64,000 bases of DNA from Amarolinea sp964580725 (GTDB lineage Bacteria; Chloroflexota; Anaerolineae; SSC4; Amarolineaceae). Both the position numbers and the translations under genes were made by a program. The stretch is taken from assembly GCA_964580725.1 (NCBI GenBank), contig CAZOLV010000001.1:1-64000 (forward strand), read 5' to 3'. Shown piece after piece: positions 27,194-36,936 of the stretch (position 1 is its first letter; each line of letters begins with the position of its first letter). Under the pieces are notes generated by a model. It did no database searches, was not told the origin of the DNA, and saw nothing but the letters and a program-made list of their open reading frames with translations.

Positions 27194-28588
27194 TCATCGC
27201 ATCAGCTCTCCTGGTGGACCTGCCAGCCACAGATAGGGTTTCTCGATATACTGCTTGAGGCGCTGCAAGAAACGCGCCGCCGGCGCTCCGTCCACAAGCC
27301 GGTGATCGAAGGTCAGACTCAGGGCCATCATCCGTCGGATGGCCACCGTTTCAGCGTCGGCATCCACCACGACCTGCTTGGGGATGATCCTGCCCACGCC
27401 CAAGATGGCGCACTCCGGCAGGTTGATGATCGGCGTGAAGGCGTCGATCTCGTACATGCCCAGATTAGTGATGGTGAAGCCGCCGCCGCGCAGGTCGTCG
27501 GCGGCGATGCGCCCCGTGCGAGCCTGTTCGATCAGGGCGGTCGCCTCGCGCGCCACCTGCCGGAGCGATTTCGTCTGCACATCGCGCAGCACCGGCACAA
27601 GCAGGCCACGCACGGTGTCAACCGCAATGCCGATGTTGGCCGTGGTCGCCTGCACGATCGCATCGCCCTCGAAACGGGCGTTGAGCGCAGGGTGTTCGAG
27701 CAACGCCTGAGCAGTCAGCTTGGCCAGGATATCGTTGTACGAAGGCGTCGGACCCGACCCGCCGGCATCATTCTGCAACTGCCGGCGCAGACGCACGATC
27801 TCGGTGGCATCAACTTCTGTGGTGAGGGTGACGGGCGCCGTCGTGTGGACGCTGGTGGCCATGCGCTCGGCGATCAGGCGGCGCACGGCTGTCAGGGGCT
27901 GGCCCAGAGCGGCCGGCGGGACAGGCTCCGGCCTCGCTTGCTCGGATCGAGCGCGCCCGGCTTCCACCTCGACATCCGCCCGTCGGATGCGCTTGCCCGG
28001 TGACTGTGTGGCCAGGGCGACGGCATCCACGCCCAGGTCGTTTGCCACGCGCCGCGCCACCGGCGTAACGGCCGGCGCTGGCTGTGCGAGGCCAGGTGCG
28101 CGTCCGGCGGCCAGGCGCACATCGCGCTCCACGATCCGGCCGCTGCGGCTGCTGCCCTGAAGACCGATCCAGTCCACGCCCAACTCACGAGCCACGCGAC
28201 GGGCGCGCGGGCTGATGGTTGGCGCCGGTTGCGGGCGGCGGATTGGGTTTGTACTCGCCGGTTGTGCGGCTGTTGGACCGGCGGCGGCCCCCGTGGGCCG
28301 ATCTCCCTGCTGATACACCGCCGGCGCAAACGGCAACGGTTCGCCATCGGCCAGGAGATACGCCAGCCGCGCGCCCACGGGAAGCTCCTTGCCCGGCGGC
28401 GGCGAATTGGGCGGGATGCGGAGGATGCCGCTTTCTAGCGCCTCCACTTCTTGCACGGCTTTGTCGCCCTCGACGGTGAAGAGGGCGTCACCCGCCTGCA
28501 CGCGCTCGCCGTCCTTCTTCAGCCACTCGCCCAGCTTGCCTGTTTCCATGCTCCAGCCCAGACGGGGTAACACGACCTCGAATGCCAT
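27194..28588 (-). CDS. Dihydrolipoamide acyltransferase (E2) of a 2-oxoacid dehydrogenase complex
   Basis: 464 residues. The N-terminal lipoyl domain has the lipoylated Lys43 in EGDKAVQ. Two peripheral subunit-binding domains follow, ISPRARRVARELGVDW and VTPVARRVANDLGVDA, where most E2 proteins have one. The catalytic domain carries FDHRLVDGAPA with the active-site His. It transfers acyl groups to CoA in the cytosol. It lies 25 bp after the fused E1 gene and is co-transcribed with it. No E3 (dihydrolipoamide dehydrogenase) is in the window, so E3 must be shared or elsewhere. The acyl substrate (acetyl from pyruvate or acetoin, or branched) is not decided by sequence. Confidence 0.93.
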   Translation of the reverse strand: MAFEVVLPRLGWSMETGKLGEWLKKDGERVQAGDALFTVEGDKAVQEVEALESGILRIPPNSPPPGKELPVGARLAYLLADGEPLPFAPAVYQQGDRPTGAAAGPTAAQPASTNPIRRPQPAPTISPRARRVARELGVDWIGLQGSSRSGRIVERDVRLAAGRAPGLAQPAPAVTPVARRVANDLGVDAVALATQSPGKRIRRADVEVEAGRARSEQARPEPVPPAALGQPLTAVRRLIAERMATSVHTTAPVTLTTEVDATEIVRLRRQLQNDAGGSGPTPSYNDILAKLTAQALLEHPALNARFEGDAIVQATTANIGIAVDTVRGLLVPVLRDVQTKSLRQVAREATALIEQARTGRIAADDLRGGGFTITNLGMYEIDAFTPIINLPECAILGVGRIIPKQVVVDADAETVAIRRMMALSLTFDHRLVDGAPAARFLQRLKQYIEKPYLWLAGPPGELMR

Positions 28589-28613
28589 GTCTATCTCCTC
28601 GCAGGCTCAGTCA

Positions 28614-30617
28614 TCACTCCGCCAATAGATCACGCACGGCCTGGACGATGGTTTGGACATGCGGGACCACCCCTTCGTAGAGCGCCGGACTGTAGGGCGC
28701 CGGGACGAAGAGACCGTTCAGTCGCCGCACCGGCGCATCCAAATCATCGAAGCCACGCTCCATCACCTGGGCGGCGATCTCGGCCCCGACCCCGCAGGGC
28801 GCGAAGTCCTCGTCCACCACCAGCAGCCGTCCGGTCTTGTGCACCGAAGCCAGGATCGTATCTATGTCCAGCGGCGCCAGGGTGCGCGGGTCGATCACCT
28901 CGGCTGAGACGCCCTCCTTTGCTAACTGTTCGGCGGCGTCGAGCGCCTGCTTCACCGTAAAGCCGACGCCGACGATGGTCAGGTCGCTGCCGGCGCGGCG
29001 AATGGCCGCCTGGCCGAAGGGGATGAAATACTCGCCGTCAGGCACGGGGCCTTTCAGCGCCAGCAAACCCTTGTGTTCCAAAAAGAGCACCGGGTCGTCG
29101 GAGCGGAGAGCGGTCTTCAGCAGCCCTTTGGCGTCGGCTGGTGTGGATGGCATCACCACGCGGAAGCCGGGGATGTGCATGAAGAACGGGTAGTAGTTTC
29201 CGGAGTGATGGGCGGCATTGGATGGTCCCGCGCCCACGCACCCGCGCACGACGATGGGCATCCTGAGTCGGCCGCTGCTCATCCATTGCAGCTTGCACAT
29301 CTGGTTGAGCATGTCGCCGAAGGCGTCGGTGAGAAAGTCAATGAACATGAAATCAACGACGGGCCGCGTGCCGGTGACAGCGGCGCCGGTGCAGAGATTG
29401 GTGAACCCACGCTCGCTGATCGGCGCGTCGCGCAGCCGTTCCTCGCCGTAGAGCGCATAGAGGCCGGAGGTTGTGTTGAAGTTGCCGCCGCGCGGCCCGA
29501 TGCCCTCGCCGACGACGAAGATCGTGGCGTCGCGCGCCATTTCTTCGGCCAGCGCCTCGCGCGCCGCCTCGACGAAGCTCAGCGCGCGGGCGGCGAGCGA
29601 TGGAGAGGGGTAGGCGAGCGATGGGGGCGTCGCCGCTTCGCCATAGACGTGCCGGCTCACCGTCGCCGGATCCGGCATGGGGCTGGCCTCGGCCAATCTT
29701 GCTGCTTCCTCGGCCAATGCCATGATTTCCGCTTCGATCGCCTCCAGATCAGCTTCGGCGGCGCTGCCCTCGGCCAGCAGTCTCTTGCGAAACAGCCGGA
29801 TGGGGTCGCGTTCTTTCCAGGCCGCCACCTCCTCTGGCGTGCGATAGCCGGCGTCGCGCATCCCTTCGGCATGGGCGCGGGTGCGGTAGGTGCGACATTC
29901 GATCAGGGCGGGGCCGCCTCCGGTGCGGGCGCGGGCCACCGCCTCGCCCGCGGCGCGGTAAACGGCCAGGGCGTCATTCCCATCCACCGCCACACCCGGC
30001 AACCCATAGGCCGCCGCCCGCGCTGCAATGTCGGGATTTTTCGTCGCTTTGGCCAGCGGCACCTCGGTGGCATACAGGTTGTTCTCGCAGACGAAGATCG
30101 CCGGCAGGCTCCATGCGCTCGCCAGGTTCAGCCCCTCGTGGAAGGCGCCGTTGTTGGTCGCCCCGTCGCCAAAGAAGGCCACGCTCACGCCGCCGGTCTT
30201 GCGCAGCATGGCCGAATAGCCGCCGCCCGCTGCCAGCGTGATGCAGGGGCCAACGATGCCGCTGGAGCCCATGAAGCCGACCTCCGGCTTGAACAGGTGC
30301 ATCGAGCCGCCGCGCCCGCCCGAACAGCCCCCGGCGCGGCCCAACACCTCGGCGATCAGTTCGTGAGCGGGCACGCCTTTGGCCAGGGCGTGGCCGTGGC
30401 CGCGATGCGTGCTGAAGACGACGTCATCGTGGCGCAGATGAGCACACACGCCCGCCGCCACCGCCTCTTCGCCGATGTAGGTGTGCACCCCACCGTAGAT
30501 CTTGCCGGAAGCATACAGTTTGACCAACTGCTCTTCGCTGCGGCGGATGAGCAGCATGGTGCGGTAGAGCGCCAGCAGATGGTCTGGAGAGGGCACGGAA
30601 AGGGGATTGTCAGGCAT
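28614..30617 (-). CDS. 2-oxoacid/acetoin dehydrogenase E1, alpha and beta subunits fused
   Basis: 667 residues. Residues 1-330 are the alpha part with the TPP motif (GDGATNNGAFHEGLN to FVCENN). Residues about 345-667 are the beta part (VVGEGIGPRGG, FIDFLTDAFGD, VDEDFAPCGVG). In most bacteria these are separate proteins; the fusion keeps both complete. The enzyme decarboxylates a 2-oxoacid, or cleaves acetoin, and passes the acyl group to the E2 encoded 25 bp downstream. The start has AAGGAGG twelve bases upstream, overlapping the stop of the preceding SDR gene seven bases away, so translation is tightly linked. Confidence 0.93.
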   Translation of the reverse strand: MPDNPLSVPSPDHLLALYRTMLLIRRSEEQLVKLYASGKIYGGVHTYIGEEAVAAGVCAHLRHDDVVFSTHRGHGHALAKGVPAHELIAEVLGRAGGCSGGRGGSMHLFKPEVGFMGSSGIVGPCITLAAGGGYSAMLRKTGGVSVAFFGDGATNNGAFHEGLNLASAWSLPAIFVCENNLYATEVPLAKATKNPDIAARAAAYGLPGVAVDGNDALAVYRAAGEAVARARTGGGPALIECRTYRTRAHAEGMRDAGYRTPEEVAAWKERDPIRLFRKRLLAEGSAAEADLEAIEAEIMALAEEAARLAEASPMPDPATVSRHVYGEAATPPSLAYPSPSLAARALSFVEAAREALAEEMARDATIFVVGEGIGPRGGNFNTTSGLYALYGEERLRDAPISERGFTNLCTGAAVTGTRPVVDFMFIDFLTDAFGDMLNQMCKLQWMSSGRLRMPIVVRGCVGAGPSNAAHHSGNYYPFFMHIPGFRVVMPSTPADAKGLLKTALRSDDPVLFLEHKGLLALKGPVPDGEYFIPFGQAAIRRAGSDLTIVGVGFTVKQALDAAEQLAKEGVSAEVIDPRTLAPLDIDTILASVHKTGRLLVVDEDFAPCGVGAEIAAQVMERGFDDLDAPVRRLNGLFVPAPYSPALYEGVVPHVQTIVQAVRDLLAE

Positions 30618-30624
30618 AGAACAT

Positions 30625-31428
30625 TCAAGCCTCCTTGCGGCCGATGGTGGCGTTGGCGCCCATGGCCAGGTTGCCGCCGTCCAGCCCGAACACCGAGCCA
30701 GTGACGAAGCTCGAGGCGTCTGCGGCCAGGAACATGACCAGGCCTTTGATGTCGTCGGGCGCGCCCAACCGGCCGATGGGAATGCCGCGCAAAAAGCGTT
30801 CGCGCAGGCCGGGCGTGTTGTCCATGCGGATGTCGAAATGGGGGTTGGTGATCTGAGCCGGGGCGATGGCGTTCACCCGCACGCCGCGGTCGGCCCATTC
30901 GGTGCTCAGCTCGCGCGTCATTTGGATCACGCCCGCCTGGCCGACGCTGTAGGCGAAGTTGCCGCGGCCCAGGGCGCGCACGCCGCCGATGGACGACATG
31001 TTGATGATGCTGCCCTTGCCGGCCGCCAGCATGCGCCGCCCGGCCTCCTGGCACGACACGAACTTGCTGACCAGGGTGGCGTTGAGCACTTTGCGGAAGT
31101 GTTCGAGCGTGATCTCCTCGGGGTGGCCCAGGATGTTGGCGCCGGGGATGTTGGCGACGACGTCGATCCGCCCGAACTCCTGATCGATCTGCCGGTACAT
31201 GGCTCGAATTTGCTCCTCGTCCCATACATCATAAACGACAGCGGCCACCTGCCGTCCCAGGCCGCGGATCAGCGCCGCCGTTTCCAGTAAACCCGGCTCG
31301 TCGATGTCGGTGATTAGCAGGTCGGCGCCGATTTCGGCCAGGGCCAGGGCCGATGCCCGGCCCATGTTGCGGGCCGCGCCCGAAACCAGCCCCACGCGAC
31401 CGGTGAGATCGAAAAGAGGATGAAACAT
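30625..31428 (-). CDS. SDR family oxidoreductase-like protein with altered catalytic motifs
   Basis: 267 residues with the Rossmann fold of classical short-chain dehydrogenases. Three motifs depart from consensus. The cofactor loop is SGAARNMGRA, the usual NNAG is NIPGAN, and the catalytic YxxxK is FAYSVGQAG, so Gln replaces Lys. The catalytic Tyr and Ser remain. Loss of the Lys normally lowers activity greatly, so this may be a non-classical enzyme or a binding protein. ATG chosen at 31428 because it begins the fold. It lies 19 bp after the Ldh2 gene and seven bases before E1, inside the same operon. Confidence 0.82.
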   Translation of the reverse strand: MFHPLFDLTGRVGLVSGAARNMGRASALALAEIGADLLITDIDEPGLLETAALIRGLGRQVAAVVYDVWDEEQIRAMYRQIDQEFGRIDVVANIPGANILGHPEEITLEHFRKVLNATLVSKFVSCQEAGRRMLAAGKGSIINMSSIGGVRALGRGNFAYSVGQAGVIQMTRELSTEWADRGVRVNAIAPAQITNPHFDIRMDNTPGLRERFLRGIPIGRLGAPDDIKGLVMFLAADASSFVTGSVFGLDGGNLAMGANATIGRKEA

Positions 31429-31447
31429 GGCTCTTGTCTCCACGACA

Positions 31448-32527
31448 TCAGGATGAAAACAACGACTGCGCATCCAGGCCCACATCTTCCGCCAGCCCGC
31501 GCAGGCTGGCGACGACATCGGGCGGTAGCAGGATGCCCGCAGCCAGCGCATTCTCGCGCCGCTCCAACTCGATCTCGCCCGGCAGGTAGATGCGCTTGGC
31601 GTTTTTCGCCAGCGGCGCCGACTTGATCTCACGGATCATGCCATCCATGCGGGTCTTGAACTCGGCCAGCGGCATGATCTGACCGATGTCGATGGCGATG
31701 AAAGCATGGCCTTCGTTGGTTGGCGCGCTCGAATCCGCCACCCAACTGCTCACCTGGCTCATGATGGCGGCGCCGGTGAGCACTGCTGTCAGGATTTCGA
31801 CCATGACGGCCAGCCCGTAGCCTTTGTGCCCGGCCATCGGCGCCTGCACGGTCTTTTCGGGGAACTGGCTGTAGTCGCTGGTGGGCAACCCGTCTTCGTC
31901 GAGCAACCAGTTGTCGGGGATCGGCGCGCCCAGGCTTCTGGCGGCGAAGATCTTGGTGGCGGCGACGGCGCTGGTGGCGATGTCCAGATAGACCGGTTTC
32001 TCGGCGCCGGCCGGGGCAGCGTAGGCGATAGGGTTGGTGCCCAGCACACGACCTTTTGCCCCCGGCACGGTCACACACGGATCGACGTTGCACATGGACA
32101 TCCCGAACATGTCATGGGCGGCGGCCAGGTTGGCGTAGAAACCGGCGGCGCCGAAGTGGCTGCTGTGCCTGACGCCCACATAGGCGATACCGGCTGCCCG
32201 CGCCTTGCGGATGGCAAGTTCCATCGAGCGGTACGAGACCGCGGGCGGCATGGCGTAGTGTGCATCCACGATGGCCCACGCCGGCCCCTCGGCGGCGATC
32301 TCCTCGCGCGCGGTTGCGCTCAGCCGGCTGGCGCGCAGGTTCTGCAGCAGGCCGCGCAACTGCCGCGTGCCGTGCGTGAAGGTGCCCAGCGTGTCGGTAG
32401 TGACGAGGACTTCGGCGGTCAGCCGGGCATCCTCCTCACCCAGGCCGCTCTTGCGCATAGCGGCGATGCAAAACGCGGTCAGCGCTTGCGCTGTCACTTT
32501 GACGTGTGTCATCGAGCCTGGCTCCAC
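31448..32527 (-). CDS. Malate/L-lactate dehydrogenase family (Ldh2) oxidoreductase
   Basis: 359 residues. Family features are TTDTLGTFTHGTRQL with the catalytic His, GVRHSSHFGAAGFYA, GTNPIAYAAPA and GHKGYGLAVMVEILT. The family uses NAD(P) without the Rossmann fold of classical LDH and oxidises 2-hydroxyacids such as L-lactate, malate, sulfolactate, ureidoglycolate or 2,3-diketogulonate. GTG at 32527 is four bases after AAGGAGG; the ATG 15 bases further in is 19 bases away, so the GTG is preferred. In the island it could turn L-lactate to pyruvate for the adjacent E1/E2. Confidence 0.86.
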   Translation of the reverse strand: MEPGSMTHVKVTAQALTAFCIAAMRKSGLGEEDARLTAEVLVTTDTLGTFTHGTRQLRGLLQNLRASRLSATAREEIAAEGPAWAIVDAHYAMPPAVSYRSMELAIRKARAAGIAYVGVRHSSHFGAAGFYANLAAAHDMFGMSMCNVDPCVTVPGAKGRVLGTNPIAYAAPAGAEKPVYLDIATSAVAATKIFAARSLGAPIPDNWLLDEDGLPTSDYSQFPEKTVQAPMAGHKGYGLAVMVEILTAVLTGAAIMSQVSSWVADSSAPTNEGHAFIAIDIGQIMPLAEFKTRMDGMIREIKSAPLAKNAKRIYLPGEIELERRENALAAGILLPPDVVASLRGLAEDVGLDAQSLFSS

Positions 32528-32720
32528 GGTTCCTCCTTGTCTTACCAAATCATCATGCCGTTGTCCATTCCAACCACGTTGTTGGTCATGAAATCGAGCT
32601 GCTCGAATCGCAGTCGCTTCTTTATCATGATTCTCGATTCTCGACTCTCGCTGCCATCCAGCACGAGCCTGATGGGCCGGCAGATGATGGCGGGCGCGCC
32701 CTTGCGTAGCCAGGATCACT

Positions 32721-33560
32721 TCAGCCTTCACTTTGCTCGGCCTGTTCGGGCAGCGCCATTTTGGCGGTGAGACCGCCATCGAAGTAAAGCACCGAGCCGG
32801 TCATGAACTCGGAGGCGTCGGAGATCAAATAGGCGGCCAGATAGCCAACCTCTTCCGGCAGGCCAACCCGGCCCCAGGGGACGATCTTGTTCCCGGCCTC
32901 GCGCGTGTAGCCCGGCGATTTGCGCCAATAGCTCGGTACTTCGATCGTGCCGGGAGCCAGCACATTGGCGCGGATGTGCAGTGGGATTAGTTCGATTGCC
33001 AGTTCGCGGGTGAAGGCATCAATGGCGCCCTTGGTGCCGGCATAGACCGAATGGCCGGGACAGCCCAACATGCCATGCACCGACGAGATGTTGACGATGC
33101 TGCCGCCGGCCCACCGGCCGTCAGAGGTGTGTTCTTGCAGCATGCGGCCCCGCGCCGCCATGTGCGGCACAGCCTGTTGCGCGCAGAAAAACTGGCCGCG
33201 GATGTTCAGGTTGTAGCTGCGGTCGAACTGGTCTTCGCGGACATCGAGAAAGGGAATTGTCGTGGTGATGCCGGCATTGTTCACCAGGCCGTCCAGACCG
33301 CCTAGAAAGGCGGCTGCCTGGTTCACCACGCGGCGGCAGTCAGCCACTTTGCCCAGGTCGCCCTGAATGGCAGTGGCCCGCCTGCCCCAGGCTTCGATTT
33401 GCTCGACGGCGGCCAGGGCGCCCTCGGCGCTGCTGCCGTAATGTAGCGCCACATCGGCGCCCATCTCTGCCAACACCAGGGCAACGCCGCGCCCAATGCC
33501 GACGCCGGCGCCGGTGACGAGCACGAGTTTTCCGCTCAGATCATAAGGATTCACTGCCAT
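32721..33560 (-). CDS. Classical SDR family dehydrogenase/reductase
   Basis: 279 residues with all canonical motifs: TGAGVGIG cofactor loop, NNAG, catalytic Ser in NISSVHG and YAGTK. It resembles 3-oxoacyl-ACP-reductase/glucose-1-dehydrogenase-type enzymes that in sugar clusters oxidise aldoses at C1 or 2-keto-3-deoxy acids at C4. Substrate is not readable. It lies 76 bp after the ABC ATPase gene and 193 bp before the Ldh2 gene. The sequence between it and Ldh2 holds simple ATTCTCG-type repeats and no gene. Confidence 0.9.
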   Translation of the reverse strand: MAVNPYDLSGKLVLVTGAGVGIGRGVALVLAEMGADVALHYGSSAEGALAAVEQIEAWGRRATAIQGDLGKVADCRRVVNQAAAFLGGLDGLVNNAGITTTIPFLDVREDQFDRSYNLNIRGQFFCAQQAVPHMAARGRMLQEHTSDGRWAGGSIVNISSVHGMLGCPGHSVYAGTKGAIDAFTRELAIELIPLHIRANVLAPGTIEVPSYWRKSPGYTREAGNKIVPWGRVGLPEEVGYLAAYLISDASEFMTGSVLYFDGGLTAKMALPEQAEQSEG

Positions 33561-33636
33561 CAGTTCACCATTTTGCTGGTCTTCTTGGGTATAGACCCGT
33601 TTGGGTCGGCGTCCGGCGGACCTGACCCGCCAGGCA

Positions 33637-34434
33637 TCAATCGGCCGCGTCGCCCTTGATTGCAGCCGTGATCAGCCCGACGATCTCCTCCCTGGTCGTC
33701 TCCGTCTTCAGACGCGTGCCCACGCGCTTGCCGCGGCGCAGAACCACCAGCCGGTCGGCCACAGCAAAGACGTGCTCCAGATTGTGGCTGATCACCAGCA
33801 CCGTCTTCCCTTCGGCTTTGAGGGTCAGGATCAGGTCATTCACCTTGTGCTGCTGTTCGACGCCCAAAGCGGCGGTTGGCTCATCCAGGATGAAGATGCG
33901 CCGACCACGCGCCAGGGCGCGCGAAATGGCGACGCCCTGCCGCTGGCCGCCAGACAGTTCGCCCACATCGACGCGCACCGACGGCATGTCAATGCGCAGG
34001 ACCTCGATCACCCGCTTGGCGTCGGCATACAGTTTTCTGAAGTTGATGAACAAGCCTAGCCGGGTAGGCTCCATGTTCAGGTAGATGTTCGACCCCACAT
34101 CCCGCACATCCACCAGCGCCAGGTCTTGGTAGACGGTCGAGATGCCGGCGAGTCGTTCGGCATCCTTGGGGCCATGGATCTCGATGGCTCTGCCCTCCAC
34201 GTAGATCTGACCTGCATCTTTGCGATAAATTCCTGAGAGGATCTTGACCAACGTGGACTTGCCTGCGCCGTTATCACCGATCAAAGCCACGATTTCGGCC
34301 GGGTACAGTTCGAAATCTACATTGTCCAGGGCGCGCACATGGCCGAACGCCTTCGAGATGCCTTTGGCTTCCAGGAGGGGCGGCCGGTCGGCGGCGCCGG
34401 TCTCGCCGCGCCCGCTTGTCATTGCGTCAGTCAT
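33637..34434 (-). CDS. Sugar ABC transporter ATP-binding protein, single ABC domain
   Basis: 265 residues. Walker A GDNGAGKST, Q-loop TVYQDLAL, signature LSGGQRQ, Walker B IFILDEPTAAL and H-loop ISHN are complete. It energises a CUT2-like importer with the two permeases and the binding protein encoded upstream on the same strand. Most CUT2 ATPases carry two ABC domains (~500 residues). This one has a single domain, like FrcA-type proteins, so it probably works as a homodimer. AAGGAG lies eight bases before the ATG. Sugar not readable. Confidence 0.92.
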   Translation of the reverse strand: MTDAMTSGRGETGAADRPPLLEAKGISKAFGHVRALDNVDFELYPAEIVALIGDNGAGKSTLVKILSGIYRKDAGQIYVEGRAIEIHGPKDAERLAGISTVYQDLALVDVRDVGSNIYLNMEPTRLGLFINFRKLYADAKRVIEVLRIDMPSVRVDVGELSGGQRQGVAISRALARGRRIFILDEPTAALGVEQQHKVNDLILTLKAEGKTVLVISHNLEHVFAVADRLVVLRRGKRVGTRLKTETTREEIVGLITAAIKGDAAD

Positions 34435-34586
34435 GGTATCGGCTCCTTGTCATCGCGGCGCACAACGCGTGGTTCTGCGTAGGGTTGGTCCCCCGGCCCG
34501 TGGTTGACGAGGCCGAGGGATCAACTCAGCTTGTAAGCTCGGCAGGATCGGAAATGCTTCACATCCCCCGACATTAGCAACAACGA

Positions 34587-36739
34587 CTACTTCTCATCCG
34601 GGTTTTTGGCGTCTTTGCGGAACTTGGGTTCGAGCTGGGCCAGCAGGTCGTAGTATGGCTGCGTGTTGTCTTTTGTCACCAGCGGCGCTTCCAGCACCGT
34701 CCAATAGGGCACCTTTTCGCCGTTGGCCATCTTGTACAGCAGTTCCGCCGAGCCGAAGGTCTCGTCGTACAGCGGCTGCGCCACCAGGCCCCACACCTCG
34801 CCGTTCTTGACCAGGTCGAGGTTGACGCGAGTGGCGTCCATGCCCACCGCCACGATCTTCTTCCCCGTCTCCTTCTGCGCACCCGCCCAGGTGGTCGGGC
34901 CGCCGCCCGTGGTCGAAAGCGCCGCCACGATGTCGGGGTTGGCCTGAATGACCGATGTCGCGACGGCAATGGCTTGCGTCGGTTCGGGTCCTTCCAACTC
35001 CACCGGCAGCACTGTGAACTCGGGGCAGTACTTCTTGATTCCCTCCGCGAACACCTTCGCCACCATGTCCTCCGTGGCGTTGTGGTTGTTCTCGGTGACG
35101 GCAATCGAGCCTGTGCTCACCCCTTGCTTCTTCAACTCCTCGCACATCGCCTTGGCCACCGGGTCGGGATACTTCGACGTGTCGGCCGCAATCTGCACGG
35201 CGTTGTCGGCGTAGAAACCTTGCTCTACCGGGAAGTGCGGCAGCGCCACGACGATGCCGTTGGCCTTCGCCTTCTCGATGATCGGCTTGGCCACCGGTAG
35301 ACCGCCAAACCACATCGCCACGCCCTTCGCATCCGGCCGCGATACCACCTGGTCGGCCAGGGCTACCAGGGCGTCCAGCGTGTTCTCGTCCGTGGTTGCC
35401 AACTCGCAGTCCAGCCCCAGCGATTCACAACCCGCCAGGAAACCCTGCTGCGTGTACTGATGCACCGGATGCCAGGCCGAACTCTGCACCCAGTAGAACT
35501 TACCCTTCACGGAGTCCGCTGCTTTGGCCTCATCCGGGTTCTTGGCGTCTTTGCGGAACTTGGGTTCGAGCTGGGCCAGCAGGTCGTAGTATGGCTNNNN
35601 NNNNNNNNNNNNNNNNNNNNNNNNNNNNNNNNNNNNNNNNNNNNNNNNNNNNNNNNNNNNNNNNNNNNNNNNNNNNNNNNNNNNNNNNNNNNNNNNTTGG
35701 CGTCTTTGCGGAACTTGGGTTCGAGCTGGGCCAGCAGGTCGTAGTATGGCTGCGTGTTGTCTTTTGTCACCAGCGGCGCTTCCAGCACCGTCCAATAGGG
35801 CACCTTTTCGCCGTTGGCCATCTTGTACAGCAGTTCCGCCGAGCCGAAGGTCTCGTCGTACAGCGGCTGCGCCACCAGGCCCCACACCTCGCCGTTCTTG
35901 ACCAGGTCGAGGTTGACGCGAGTGGCGTCCATGCCCACCGCCACGATCTTCTTCCCCGTCTCCTTCTGCGCACCCGCCCAGGTGGTCGGGCCGCCGCCCG
36001 TGGTCGAAAGCGCCGCCACGATGTCGGGGTTGGCCTGAATGACCGATGTCGCGACGGCAATGGCTTGCGTCGGTTCGGGTCCTTCCAACTCCACCGGCAG
36101 CACTGTGAACTCGGGGCAGTACTTCTTGATTCCCTCCGCGAACACCTTCGCCACCATGTCCTCCGTGGCGTTGTGGTTGTTCTCGGTGACGGCAATCGAG
36201 CCTGTGCTCACCCCTTGCTTCTTCAACTCCTCGCACATCGCCTTGGCCACCGGGTCGGGATACTTCGACGTGTCGGCCGCAATCTGCACGGCGTTGTCGG
36301 CGTAGAAACCTTGCTCTACCGGGAAGTGCGGCAGCGCCACGACGATGCCGTTGGCCTTCGCCTTCTCGATGATCGGCTTGGCCACCGGTAGACCGCCAAA
36401 CCACATCGCCACGCCCTTCGCATCCGGCCGCGATACCACCTGGTCGGCCAGGGCTACCAGGGCGTCCAGCGTGTTCTCGTCCGTGGTTGCCAACTCGCAG
36501 TCCAGCCCCAGCGATTCACAACCCGCCAGGAAACCCTGCTGCGTGTACTGATGCACCGGATGCCAGGCCGAACTCTGCACCCAGTAGAACTTACCCTTCA
36601 CGGAGCCTTGGCTTGCCGCGGGCGCAACCGTTGGCTGTTGAGTTGGGGCCTGCGTGGGCGCCGGCTGTGCGGCGCACGCTGACAGCATGACCAGAAGAGC
36701 AATCATAGATAGAGTCAGGAACAGTAACCTTCGAGACAT
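34587..36739 (-). CDS. Sugar ABC transporter substrate-binding lipoprotein with tandem-duplicated binding domain (assembly gap inside)
   Basis: Start at 36739 behind GGAGGG; lipobox LSAC. A Peripla_BP_4-type domain (FYWVQSSAWHPVHQYTQQGF to LAQLEPKFRKDA) follows a short Gln-Pro-Thr linker. After the gap a second full copy is joined to the end of the previous copy by KNPDEAKAADS and ends KNPDEK. The shared 909 bp look identical. The 55 bases left of the gap equal the 55 bases right of it; merging them gives 1998 bp, exactly 666 codons, one uninterrupted frame with two binding domains in one lipoprotein and a repeat period of 312 residues. It captures a sugar or related ligand outside the membrane for the two permeases. 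True copy number could exceed two. Confidence 0.85.
34606..36605. repeat. Direct duplication of the 909-bp binding-domain unit
   Basis: 34606-35514 and 35697-36605 look identical base for base. A third partial copy lies at 35542-35596, ending at the gap. Junction bases 35515-35541 are unique, so adjacency of copies is seen directly in contiguous sequence. Repeat period is 936 bp. Confidence 0.88.
35597..35696. other. Assembly gap (100 N) flanked by identical 55-bp ends
   Basis: 35542-35596 equals 35697-35751. This is what an unmerged de Bruijn contig overlap looks like (k probably 55), so the N run may replace an overlap of -55 bases, not missing DNA. Confidence 0.8.
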
Positions 36740-36936
36740 TTCAACCCTCCCTGCAAAAGTGCGGCCGACGATTCGGCCTTCAACGATCGGCGAAACAATT
36801 GGCTCAAGATCATTGCTTTCTTCTTCGATACAGAATCCTCCTCCTTTCAGTGCGTCTCCAGCGCAACACTCTGCGCATGCAGCCATGTGTACGGCAGCGC
36901 TCGCATGGTCGAGTGAGGTACTGCGCCTGAGACCGC

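Noticed and set aside
29073..30704. 543-codon + strand frame opposite the E1 gene
   Set aside because: Antisense shadow of a strongly conserved TPP enzyme.
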